DNA of 5,126 bases from Negativicutes bacterium UBA1444. GTDB taxonomy: Bacteria; Bacillota; Negativicutes; UBA1444. The notes under the pieces were generated by a model. The model worked only from the letters and a program-made list of their open reading frames with translations, made no database searches and was not told where the DNA came from. Positions within the stretch are counted from its first letter, which is position 1. The number at the start of each line of letters is the position of its first letter. The position numbers and the translations under genes are program-made. Shown here piece by piece: positions 1-5,126 of the stretch. Location: NCBI GenBank assembly GCA_002329525.1, contig DCTI01000217.1:7561-12686 (forward strand). The letters are read 5' to 3'.

Positions 1-393
1 GAACAACATCAACAGCACCACGCCGACCGTGCCGGCCACCCAGGAGCCAATGCCAGCTACCGCCAAGGCGGCGCCCGCCCTTCCCTTGCGGGCCATCTGG
101 TAGCCGTCGAGGCAGGTTACCACCGAAGCCGCTTCGCCCGGAACATTAATCAGGATCGAGGTCGTAGAGCCGCCATACATGGCTCCGTAGTAGATACCCG
201 CCAGCAAAATCAGACTGGTTCCGGCATCCAGACCGAAGCTGAACGGCAACAAAAGCGCCATCGCGCCCACCGGCCCGATACCCGGCAATACCCCTACGAT
301 CGTACCGATCAGTACGCCGAGGAAACAGGCCAGCAAATTATTGAATGACAGAGCCAAAACAAACCCTTGCAGCAAATTGTTGAATACTTCCAT
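1..393 (-). CDS. tctA: Tripartite tricarboxylate transporter, large membrane subunit TctA (5' part only)
   Basis: This is the N-terminal 131 residues of a TctA-family permease; the gene runs off the window at base 1. TctA is the large integral membrane subunit (normally about 500 residues) that, with TctB and a periplasmic or lipoprotein TctC, imports carboxylates using an ion gradient. The sequence shows the family's hallmark early block: GVLPGIGPVGAMALLLPFSF at about residues 34-53, then LAGIYYGAMYGGSTTSIL (64-81), NVPGEAASVVTCLDGYQM (83-100) and RKGRAGAAL (102-110). The start is ATG at 393-391, preceded by GAGAGG at 402-407 with 8 nt spacing. It lies 24 nt after the tctB stop, so the two are almost certainly co-transcribed and belong to the operon led by pdxA. 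The substrate cannot be read from this fragment; the neighbouring PdxA-type dehydrogenase suggests a hydroxylated sugar acid. No frameshift is seen in the visible part. Confidence 0.95.
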   Translation of the reverse strand, partial: MEVFNNLLQGFVLALSFNNLLACFLGVLIGTIVGVLPGIGPVGAMALLLPFSFGLDAGTSLILLAGIYYGAMYGGSTTSILINVPGEAASVVTCLDGYQMARKGRAGAALAVAGIGSWVAGTVGVVLLMLF

Positions 394-417
394 GCCCAGC
401 ACCTCTCCCCGTCAATA

Positions 418-870
418 CTAGAAGAAGACGCCGCGCGGCAGCGGCACTTCCAGCGCAACATAAAACAAGCCATAGGCGATCAGCGCGCTGGCCGCCGCCA
501 ACACGAACGGTTGCAGCCATCCCCTGGCGCCCAGGATTCGGCACAAAACCAGCACCAACACGAAAATAGCGATATAGGCTCCCAAGGTTTCAAATACCGG
601 GATAAACAGCAGGCTGGTCACGATATAGGCGCCGAAGCGCTTCAGGCCATCTTGGGGCATTTGCTCGCTATTTTTCGGTTCGGTCGTCCGCAATGCGGAA
701 TAAAGCACTTTCAGCGACACGAACAAACCCAGGCCCCCCAATACAGCCGGAAAAAAAGCTGCGCCGGGCTCGGTCACGGAGCCGAAATCATCCATCTGCC
801 AGACGAAAAACAAGTAACCCAGACACAATACGGCGATCAATCCTGAAAAAATGCTCTCCAACTTACGCAT
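418..870 (-). CDS. tctB: Tripartite tricarboxylate transporter, small membrane subunit TctB
   Basis: A 150-residue membrane protein of the TctB family, whose usual length is about 140-180 residues with four membrane helices. Hydrophobic segments lie at about residues 7-24, 37-57, 80-110 (long enough for two helices with a short turn near PVFETLGAY) and 119-140. Family-typical features are the acidic or polar stretch after the first helix with EPGAAFFPAVLGGLG (34-48) and the C-terminal VPLPRGVFF ending. TctB forms the membrane complex with TctA and is needed for transport, though its exact role is poorly understood. The ATG at 870-868 is preceded by AGAGG (879-883) at 8 nt spacing. The gene starts 63 nt after the pdxA stop and ends 24 nt before tctA. 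The order dehydrogenase-tctB-tctA without an adjacent tctC means the binding protein must be encoded elsewhere or beyond tctA. Assignment is by sequence pattern and by the following TctA. Confidence 0.93.
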   Translation of the reverse strand: MRKLESIFSGLIAVLCLGYLFFVWQMDDFGSVTEPGAAFFPAVLGGLGLFVSLKVLYSALRTTEPKNSEQMPQDGLKRFGAYIVTSLLFIPVFETLGAYIAIFVLVLVLCRILGARGWLQPFVLAAASALIAYGLFYVALEVPLPRGVFF

Positions 871-933
871 GCCGCCAACCTCTCTTCTTTGCCCAACTTC
901 CTTCAGTATCTCTGCACCAGTTCGTTGCGGGGT

Positions 934-1935
934 CTATGCGTCCGCGAATTTGATCCGGGCCATTTGGGCGCCCAGCACCAATGATTCCGTCATGCTCCGG
1001 CTGTCGGCGGTTCCTTTGCCGGCTTTGCCGAAAGCCGTTCCGTGGTCCACCGAGGTCCGGATATAGGGCAGCCCCACCGTGATGTTGACGCCGGTTTCAA
1101 AGCCCAGAACTTTGAGTGGAATGTGGCCCTGATCATGATACATGACAACCACAATGTCAAAATGATTTTTGATGGCTGCCCGGTAGAACACCGTGTCCGG
1201 TGCGATCGGGCCGGACACGTCAAGTCCTTTGCTCCTGGCGGTTTCCACGGCCGGCAGAATTTCTTCGGCGTCTTCTGTGCCGAACAGGCCGCCTTCCCCG
1301 GAGTGGGGATTCAGTCCGGCTACCGCAATCCGGGGTTTTTCGACTCCCAGCATGCGAACCGCGTCGTTCGCCAGCTCGATCACCCGCAGAACCCGCTCCC
1401 GTTTCACCAGGTCGCAAGCCTTACGCAGCGCCACATGCGTGGAGACATGAATAACCCGGAGCGGACCGCCGGTCAGCATCATCGCGTAGTCTTTCGTACC
1501 CGCGAGATGCGCCAGAATTTCGGTATGCCCCGGGAAGTGATAGCCGCCCAGATTCAAGGCTTCTTTGTGCAGCGGCGCAGTCACCACCGCGTGAATCCGT
1601 TGCTGCAACGCGTAACCAACGGCCTTTTCCACGTATTCATAGGCCGCTTTGCCTGCCCGGCCGTCCACCGTGGCAAAAGGAAGATCCACCGGCAGGTTGT
1701 TCAAATCGACAATGTCGATACAGCCAAAATCATTACCGCCCTGTTCCGGTTCCGTTACGATCCGGCAGCGCAAATCAGCGCCAATGATATGTACGGCCCG
1801 TTCCATGATCTTCTTGTCGCCGATTACGACCGGGCGGGAACCCTCGTAGATTTCCCGGTCCTGCAGCGCCTTGGCGATAATCTCCGGTCCGCAACCCGTC
1901 GCATCCCCCATCGTAATCCCCAGTATCGGTTTCAT
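934..1935 (-). CDS. pdxA2: PdxA-family dehydrogenase, probably PdxA2-type (4-phospho-D-threonate 3-dehydrogenase)
   Basis: A complete 333-residue member of the PdxA family, NAD(P)-dependent metal-requiring dehydrogenases that oxidise a phosphorylated hydroxy acid with decarboxylation. Visible motifs are GITMGDATGCGPEII at the N-terminus, VVTAPLHKEALN (117-128), FPGHTEILAHLAG (134-146), HVSTHVALR (163-171), GLNPHSGEGGLFG (207-219), APDTVF (245-250) and MYHDQGHIPLKVLGFETGVN (265-284). His167, His211 and His267 fit the three metal ligands of E. coli PdxA, so the active site looks intact. Classical PdxA (vitamin B6 synthesis) usually begins with a GDPAGIGPE-like motif; the GDATG form and the position ahead of tctB-tctA fit PdxA2 of D-threonate/D-erythronate catabolism, where the substrate is a 4-phosphate made by a DUF1537 kinase. 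That subtype call is inference, and no kinase is visible here. The start is supported by GGGGAGG at 1942-1948, 6 nt from the ATG. It is the first gene of its operon, behind promoter, palindrome and leader. Confidence 0.9.
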   Translation of the reverse strand: MKPILGITMGDATGCGPEIIAKALQDREIYEGSRPVVIGDKKIMERAVHIIGADLRCRIVTEPEQGGNDFGCIDIVDLNNLPVDLPFATVDGRAGKAAYEYVEKAVGYALQQRIHAVVTAPLHKEALNLGGYHFPGHTEILAHLAGTKDYAMMLTGGPLRVIHVSTHVALRKACDLVKRERVLRVIELANDAVRMLGVEKPRIAVAGLNPHSGEGGLFGTEDAEEILPAVETARSKGLDVSGPIAPDTVFYRAAIKNHFDIVVVMYHDQGHIPLKVLGFETGVNITVGLPYIRTSVDHGTAFGKAGKGTADSRSMTESLVLGAQMARIKFADA

Positions 1936-1941
1936 ATTCCG

Positions 1942-1948
1942 CCTCCCC
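1942..1948 (-). promoter_or_regulatory. Ribosome binding site of pdxA
   Basis: GGGGAGG on the minus strand, 6 nt upstream of the ATG at 1935-1933. It is a strong Firmicute-type Shine-Dalgarno sequence and fixes the pdxA start. I see no CCTCC-like stretch in the leader loop that would obviously sequester it. Confidence 0.85.
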
Positions 1949-1971
1949 TAATCGTCAGTCCCGCGTATCCG

Positions 1972-2040
1972 CCGATTGCGGGCCGGCATCGCAGTCGCTG
2001 TCCGTGCTGAACCGACCACCTGGTATCCGGCCCGAATCGG
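1972..2040 (-). promoter_or_regulatory. Stable stem-loop in the pdxA leader RNA
   Basis: In the minus-strand transcript, bases 2040-2027 (CCGATTCGGGCCGG) pair with 1986-1972 (CCGGCCCGCAATCGG) over 14 base pairs with one bulged base at 1978, closing a loop of 40 nt (2026-1987). It begins about 46 nt after the inferred transcription start and ends 23 nt before the ribosome binding site. No T-run follows it, so it is not a terminator. It may be a structural leader, an mRNA stabiliser or part of a regulatory RNA; I recognise no known riboswitch consensus. The pairing is read directly from sequence; function is unknown. Confidence 0.5.
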
Positions 2041-2049
2041 AATGAATGA

Positions 2050-2097
2050 AAGATGTGGGTGTAAAATGATGTATACAACATTTTACACCCACATCTT
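2050..2097. repeat. 48-bp near-perfect palindrome, likely operator of the pdxA-tct operon
   Basis: Two 19-nt arms (AAGATGTGGGTGTAAAATG at 2050-2068 and its exact reverse complement at 2079-2097) flank a 10-nt centre ATGTATACAA, which is itself palindromic (TGTATACA) apart from the outer A/A pair. Thus 23 of 24 pairs across the dyad match. The right arm carries most of the -10 hexamer, and the predicted transcription start falls inside the element, a position expected for repression. The TGTATACA centre resembles operators of the GntR family (FadR/FCD subgroup); this is inference. The arms are longer than a single dimer site needs, so two nested sites or DNA/RNA hairpin formation are also possible. 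Confidence 0.75.
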
Positions 2098-2122
2098 AGC
2101 CGAATTTTCCGTCATCTGTCAA
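2093..2122 (-). promoter_or_regulatory. Sigma-A/sigma-70 promoter of the pdxA-tctB-tctA operon
   Basis: On the minus strand a consensus -35 box TTGACA (2122-2117) is followed after 18 nt by TAAGAT (2098-2093), a four-of-six match to the -10 consensus. Transcription would start near base 2086, giving a leader of about 150 nt before pdxA. The -10 box shares five of its six bases with the palindrome at 2050-2097. Upstream sequence around 2131-2170 is AT-rich compared with the surrounding genes. No alternative promoter of similar quality was seen in this gap. Confidence 0.65.
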
Positions 2123-2187
2123 TAGGCTTTGCCAAAATTCTGTGAAGATTTTTCTTTTATTAAAAACGGCATCTCCGAACAACGCGG

Positions 2188-2229
2188 CAAGGCCCGGCGA
2201 ACCCGTTGGTGGGTTTTCGCCGGGCCTTG
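2188..2229 (-). terminator. GC-rich hairpin downstream of the flippase-mazG operon; possible terminator
   Basis: A perfect 14-bp inverted repeat, CAAGGCCCGGCGAA (2188-2201) and TTCGCCGGGCCTTG (2216-2229), with a 14-nt interior that can add a CCC/GGG stack. It lies 62 nt beyond the stop of the exported-protein gene and 65 nt before the next -35 box, where a terminator between operons is expected. Neither strand has a T-run directly after the stem; the nearest on the minus strand is the TTTTT complementary to 2162-2166, over 20 nt away. It may therefore act as a 3'-end stabiliser or a Rho-assisted terminator instead of a canonical intrinsic one. Confidence 0.5.
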
Positions 2230-2291
2230 ATCAGTCCTGCGCGATATGTTTGGCGGAAACCGCCCTAATTCCTGCCGCAGACGTCAGGCAA

Positions 2292-2978
2292 CTATTCCAG
2301 CATCTGCGAAACGAGCTGACGGGCTTCTGCCAGGGGGATCTTCTCAATCTGCTGCACTTCGTACCAAGTTACTCCCTTGGTTGCCTTCGGCCCCTTCAGC
2401 GAGACCACTTTCACCAAGCCGATGCCCGGCGCGATATAATGACGCTCGATGCCGGTCCCGCCGGCATACACGTCATATTCCACCATGATGCAATCCGGAA
2501 ATACACCGGCCGGCGTTTCCACCGTCAGACCGGTGGCCATGATTTCACGCCGATTGCCCCAGGACGCCTTCCATTTCGCGCCGGTCTCGGCCTGCAAAGG
2601 CAGCCAGAAGAACTTTTTCTGCCCGCGATTCGTCACCAGCGGAATCTGAACAATGCCGCCATCTTCTCCGGCGTAGCGCCAAACCGCCCGGTCCCGGGGA
2701 ACCGGTTGCATGGGCTTGCCATATTCCGCGTAGGCCAGTTCCACTTCGGCCACGGTCACATACTCTTCGTCATCCAGATTGGCGGTAACCAGCGTTTTTT
2801 CAAACCGCGTCCCGTCACTGCCCAAAATTCCGGTCGCAAAAATCCTGAGTCCCGGATTCGGCGTAAATCCTCCGGTTTCGGCGCCCGAAGCCGCCAGCGC
2901 CAGCGGTGACGACAGCAACAACACCAATGCCAACAGACCTATCCGGTGTAATGCTTTGATCAAGGAAATTTGCCGCAT
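2292..2978 (-). CDS. Exported protein of unknown function
   Basis: A 228-residue protein I do not recognise as a named family. The N-terminus is a clear Sec signal peptide: positive residues (Arg2, Lys8, Arg12), hydrophobic core IGLLALVLLLSSPLALA (13-29), and a likely signal peptidase I site after Ala27-Leu28-Ala29. There is no lipobox cysteine and no second membrane segment, so the mature part (about 199 residues) is probably outside the membrane. The body looks rich in beta structure, with QIPLVTNRGQKKFFWLPLQ (111-129), a W-K-A-S-W-G stretch (136-141), a single cysteine in FPDCIMVEYDVYAGG (160-174) and ERHYIAPGIGLVKVVSLKG (178-196). The last block resembles the Y-APGIGLVK ending of DUF3108/lipoprotein-like secreted proteins of Firmicutes; this is a weak family hint. 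An in-frame ATG 84 nt upstream is rejected because it lies inside mazG and lacks a ribosome site, whereas ATG 2978 has AAGGAG. It is the last gene of the flippase-mazG operon. Confidence 0.85.
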   Translation of the reverse strand: MRQISLIKALHRIGLLALVLLLSSPLALAASGAETGGFTPNPGLRIFATGILGSDGTRFEKTLVTANLDDEEYVTVAEVELAYAEYGKPMQPVPRDRAVWRYAGEDGGIVQIPLVTNRGQKKFFWLPLQAETGAKWKASWGNRREIMATGLTVETPAGVFPDCIMVEYDVYAGGTGIERHYIAPGIGLVKVVSLKGPKATKGVTWYEVQQIEKIPLAEARQLVSQMLE

Positions 2979-2986
2979 AAACACGT

Positions 2987-2992
2987 CTCCTT
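2987..2992 (-). promoter_or_regulatory. Ribosome binding site that sets the exported-protein start
   Basis: AAGGAG on the minus strand in the 14-nt gap after the mazG stop, 8 nt before the ATG at 2978-2976. It decides for this start over the ATG at 3062, which would add 28 residues with no signal-peptide character ahead of the true signal sequence. Confidence 0.85.
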
Positions 2993-4453
2993 TCACTTTC
3001 GCTCCGTGGCCTTGGCCTCCTCCCACAGTTCGTCCAAGGCGGTCAGATCCAGCTCCCGCCAATGTAGTCCTTTCGACTTGACTGCTGCTTCCACCTGCTG
3101 GAACCGTCGTAAAAATTTATTGTTGGTCCCGTTCAGCGCCACTTCCGCCTCAACACCCAGGAACCGGCCTAAGTTGACGACGGCGAACACCACGTCGCCG
3201 AGCTCATCGCCGATCCGTCCGGGATCGCCGGACTGCGTCGCTTCGCGCAGCTCCGCCAGCTCTTCGGCCACCTTGTCCCAGACCGGCGCGATACCGTCCC
3301 AGTCAAAGCCAACCTTCGCCGCTTTCTGCTGGAGTTTGTTGGCCCGCAGCAAAGCCGGCAGCCCCTTGGGAATTCCGTCCAGGGCCGACCGGGGTTTGAC
3401 GGACTTTTCCCGGCGCTTGATCGCATCCCAGTTCACGATGACCTCAGCCGCGTCGCGCACTGAAATATCGCCGAACACATGGGGATGACGCCGAATCAGT
3501 TTCTCCGTCACCGTGTCCACGACGTCCTGCATGCTGAATTCGCCTTTTTCTTCAGCCATCCGGGCATGGAACACAATCTGCAGCAAGAGGTCGCCGAGTT
3601 CTTCGCACAAATGCGCCGGATCCTGTTCGTCGACCGCCTCGAGTACTTCATAAACTTCCTCGATGATATAGCGCCGCAAGGTGGCATGGGTCTGCTCGTT
3701 GTCCCAGGGGCAGCCGCCGGGCGACCGCAACCGGGCCATGACATCCACCAGCGGGTCCAGGGAAAACGTTTCCTGGCAGTGTAGGCAGGGCGGCACGTAC
3801 ACACTGGTCAGATGATCGAAATCGGTCCGCCGGTCCAGCTCGTAAAGGGGCACCTGATCGAGGGTTTCATCCGACAGGCCCAGATGACGCGCCACCACCA
3901 CCGCCGCTTCGTCCGCCCGCCGTTCCATCAGGCTCAGTTTGAGGTCGGAGGCAACAAACGGATTAAACACCTGGGTAACGACCAGCCCGGTCGACAAATC
4001 CGCCGGCAACGCCGCTACCTCCTGCGCGTCCACGATGGTCAGGCCGATCTGGGGATCGACTCCCAAACGGTTGCATAATAGCTCAAAAAAACTCATTCCC
4101 GGCAAGATTCGCAGCGGCACCTGCTGCTCCGCCGCTCCCGTCCGGATCAACCCCACTGTTTTTTCCGCAACCATCGGGCTGCCCGGCACGGCAAACACCA
4201 CATCCTGGCCCGCCTGCGCCCGGCGCAGCACATCCGCGGCGATCGCCGCATAGATGGTCTCGAAATCCTCCCCCTGTTCGTAAACCGCGTCGTAACTTTC
4301 AAATTTCACCTGCCGCATCCGCAACTCCGCCACCGTCGGATGAATGGCGGTCCGCAGCAGCAGCGGGTTGGCCTGGCGCAGAACGTCCCAGGTTTCCAGG
4401 CTGATGCAGCCGAAAGGTCCCGGCCCCAGGCCGACAATCGTAACACTACCCAT
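2993..4453 (-). CDS. mazG: MazG-family NTP pyrophosphohydrolase with N-terminal tetrapyrrole-methylase domain (YabN type)
   Basis: A complete 486-residue two-part protein. Residues 1 to about 220 form a tetrapyrrole (SAM-dependent) methylase-like domain: GLGPGPFGCISLETW (8-22), FAVPGSPMVAEKTV (87-100), ILPGMSFFELLCNRLG (116-131). Residues about 232-486 hold two MazG modules, all-alpha domains that hydrolyse NTPs to NMP and pyrophosphate with Mg2+. The first has RLRSPGGCPWDNEQTHATLR (241-260), the EExxE motif at 265-269 and ExxD at 285-288; the second has EExxE at 397-401 and ExxD at 417-420, so both metal sites look intact. Length and layout match B. subtilis YabN; the methylase-like half has no established substrate. 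The role is probably nucleotide-pool sanitation in the cytoplasm. The ATG at 4453-4451 lies 3 nt after the flippase stop with its GAGG (4463-4466) inside that gene, implying translational coupling. A CLHC motif (223-226) in the interdomain linker is a small oddity. Confidence 0.95.
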   Translation of the reverse strand: MGSVTIVGLGPGPFGCISLETWDVLRQANPLLLRTAIHPTVAELRMRQVKFESYDAVYEQGEDFETIYAAIAADVLRRAQAGQDVVFAVPGSPMVAEKTVGLIRTGAAEQQVPLRILPGMSFFELLCNRLGVDPQIGLTIVDAQEVAALPADLSTGLVVTQVFNPFVASDLKLSLMERRADEAAVVVARHLGLSDETLDQVPLYELDRRTDFDHLTSVYVPPCLHCQETFSLDPLVDVMARLRSPGGCPWDNEQTHATLRRYIIEEVYEVLEAVDEQDPAHLCEELGDLLLQIVFHARMAEEKGEFSMQDVVDTVTEKLIRRHPHVFGDISVRDAAEVIVNWDAIKRREKSVKPRSALDGIPKGLPALLRANKLQQKAAKVGFDWDGIAPVWDKVAEELAELREATQSGDPGRIGDELGDVVFAVVNLGRFLGVEAEVALNGTNNKFLRRFQQVEAAVKSKGLHWRELDLTALDELWEEAKATERK

Positions 4454-4456
4454 AAC

Positions 4457-5126
4457 TTATCGCCTCAATAAATGTAATTTTTTCAGGACCCGCACCGCCG
4501 GAACGCCGACAGCCGGAATCCTCGACAGCTCCCGCTCGCCGATGCTGCCGACCAACAGCAGCAGAACGGCGTATATGCCGCCGCCGGCGACGATGGCGCT
4601 CAATGTCGACAGGGTATTGCGGAGGCCCTGCGCCATCAGAAATTCGTACAGGCCCAGACAGACCAGGCCCATAACTGCCGCGGCCGTCCCGGTTTTCAGC
4701 GTGTCCCTGACCGGCAGGGCAAAGCCGATAAACCGATAAATGAAGATCAGATTTAAAAGCGCCGCCACGCCGAAATCGGCAATGGTCGCCCAGGCCGCGC
4801 CGACGATTCCCCAGGCCGGCATTGCGGTCAGCGTCCAGCTCAGCACCACTTTGACGCCGACGGAGATGACCATGTTCACCACCGGGATCGCCGTGTGGCC
4901 TAATCCCTGCAAAATGCCGGTCGTCACCTGGTGAATGCCGAGCAGGAAAATCCCCACGGCGGAAATCGCAATACAGACCCCGGCGTTCGGCGTGGCGTAC
5001 AGCATGGTGGAAATGGGTGTCGCCAACAGCCACATGCCGACAAAGGCGGGAATCGTGATGAAATTGGCGATGCGCAGCGCCGTCGAAGTCCGGTCGTAGA
5101 TCGCCGACCGGTCCCCCAGCGTATTG
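4457..5126 (-). CDS. SpoVB/YabM-type polysaccharide flippase (3' part only)
   Basis: The C-terminal 222 residues of a multi-helix membrane protein of the MATE/MurJ-like (MOP) superfamily; the 5' part lies beyond base 5126. The open frame continues upstream of the internal Met at 5035 to the window edge (reading NTLGDRSAIYDRTSTALRIA near the edge), so that Met is not the start. Typical family sequence includes TIPAFVGMWLLATPISTMLY, then GIFLLGIHQVTTGILQGLGH, a polar-helix signature of SpoVB-like proteins, and further helices in VGVKVVLSWTLTAM, IVGAAWATIADFGVAALLNL and AIVAGGGIYAVLLLLVG, with a basic tail LKKLHLLRR. These proteins export lipid-linked polysaccharide or peptidoglycan precursors across the membrane; SpoVB acts in spore cortex formation. 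Being followed by a YabN-type mazG matches the yabM-yabN arrangement of B. subtilis, which favours the YabM/SpoVB group over a general Wzx flippase. Exact paralogue uncertain. Confidence 0.9.
   Translation of the reverse strand, partial: NTLGDRSAIYDRTSTALRIANFITIPAFVGMWLLATPISTMLYATPNAGVCIAISAVGIFLLGIHQVTTGILQGLGHTAIPVVNMVISVGVKVVLSWTLTAMPAWGIVGAAWATIADFGVAALLNLIFIYRFIGFALPVRDTLKTGTAAAVMGLVCLGLYEFLMAQGLRNTLSTLSAIVAGGGIYAVLLLLVGSIGERELSRIPAVGVPAVRVLKKLHLLRR

Larger units (their letters stand above)
1936..2291. other. Regulatory intergenic region between the exported-protein gene and pdxA
   Basis: The only non-coding stretch over 300 bp. On the minus strand, in order, it holds a GC-rich hairpin (2188-2229), an AT-rich segment (about 2131-2170) that could act as a weak UP-like region, the promoter (2093-2122), the large palindrome (2050-2097), the leader stem (1972-2040) and the pdxA ribosome binding site (1942-1948). 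I see no gene in it: open frames crossing it on the plus strand are antisense extensions of neighbouring genes, without ribosome binding sites or recognisable protein motifs. Confidence 0.85.

Noticed and set aside
367..846. Plus-strand open frame of 159 codons
   Set aside because: Antisense shadow of tctB; composition rich in Gln, His and Arg as expected for the complement of a membrane-protein gene.
1042..2010. Plus-strand open frame of 322 codons
   Set aside because: It lies antisense over pdxA, whose frame has full family motifs and a strong ribosome site; the plus-strand product shows no recognisable motif and runs into the leader stem.
2110..2145. Possible sigma-54 promoter (TTGGCA-like sequence on the minus strand)
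   Set aside because: The GG is followed at the required spacing by TG instead of the invariant GC; the overlapping TTGACA/TAAGAT sigma-A promoter is much better.
2252..2264. Small hairpin GGCGG-TTT-CCGCC as the terminator of the exported-protein gene
   Set aside because: Only five base pairs and followed by AAACAT on the minus strand, not a T-run; the larger hairpin at 2188-2229 is the better candidate.
2142..2909. Plus-strand open frame of 255 codons
   Set aside because: Antisense to the exported-protein gene and crossing the GC hairpin; no ribosome site and no protein-like domain pattern.
2979..3062. Longer start (ATG at 3062) for the exported protein
   Set aside because: It would overlap the end of mazG, has no ribosome site, and puts 28 Gly-rich residues ahead of a well-formed signal peptide; AAGGAG precedes ATG 2978.
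4446..5033. Minus-strand open frame of 195 codons overlapping the flippase in another frame
   Set aside because: Its product is Arg/Gly/His-rich and lacks hydrophobic helices, while the alternative frame gives a clear multi-helix flippase continuing to the window edge.

Overview
The window is a stretch of bacterial chromosome in which every recognisable gene lies on the minus strand, so transcription runs from high to low coordinates. The gene content suggests an endospore-forming Firmicute with a moderately high-GC genome. A SpoVB/YabM-type polysaccharide flippase is followed directly by a YabN-type MazG protein with an N-terminal tetrapyrrole-methylase domain, the order found in the spoVT-yabM-yabN region of Bacillus and in equivalent clostridial and Negativicutes loci. 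Ribosome binding sites are strong (AAGGAG, GGGGAGG). A Negativicutes (Sporomusa-like) origin is possible but cannot be fixed from this sequence.

Right block (5126-2292): a tightly packed operon made of the 3' end of the flippase gene, the mazG/yabN gene 3 nt downstream, and 14 nt later a short gene for an exported protein of unknown function. The first two are housekeeping and sporulation-associated: lipid-linked polysaccharide export and NTP pyrophosphohydrolysis.

Intergenic block (1936-2291, 356 bp): the only sizeable non-coding stretch and the most interesting part of the window. In transcription order it holds a 14-bp GC-rich hairpin without a U-tract (2188-2229, possible terminator), a good sigma-A promoter (TTGACA-N18-TAAGAT, 2093-2122), a 48-bp palindrome with a single mismatched pair (2050-2097) that starts inside the -10 box and spans the expected transcription start, and a leader with a 14-bp stem (1972-2040) ahead of the pdxA ribosome binding site.

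Left block (1935-1): a catabolic operon of a PdxA-family dehydrogenase, a TctB small membrane subunit and the start of a TctA large membrane subunit. A PdxA2-like 4-phospho-threonate dehydrogenase beside a tripartite tricarboxylate transporter points to uptake and oxidation of a small hydroxy acid such as threonate or erythronate, not vitamin B6 synthesis. The palindrome over the promoter fits substrate-responsive repression, and its TGTATACA centre resembles GntR/FadR-type operators. The kinase, the TctC binding protein and the regulator expected for such a system are not in the window. I see no mobile element, CRISPR array, tRNA or rRNA.
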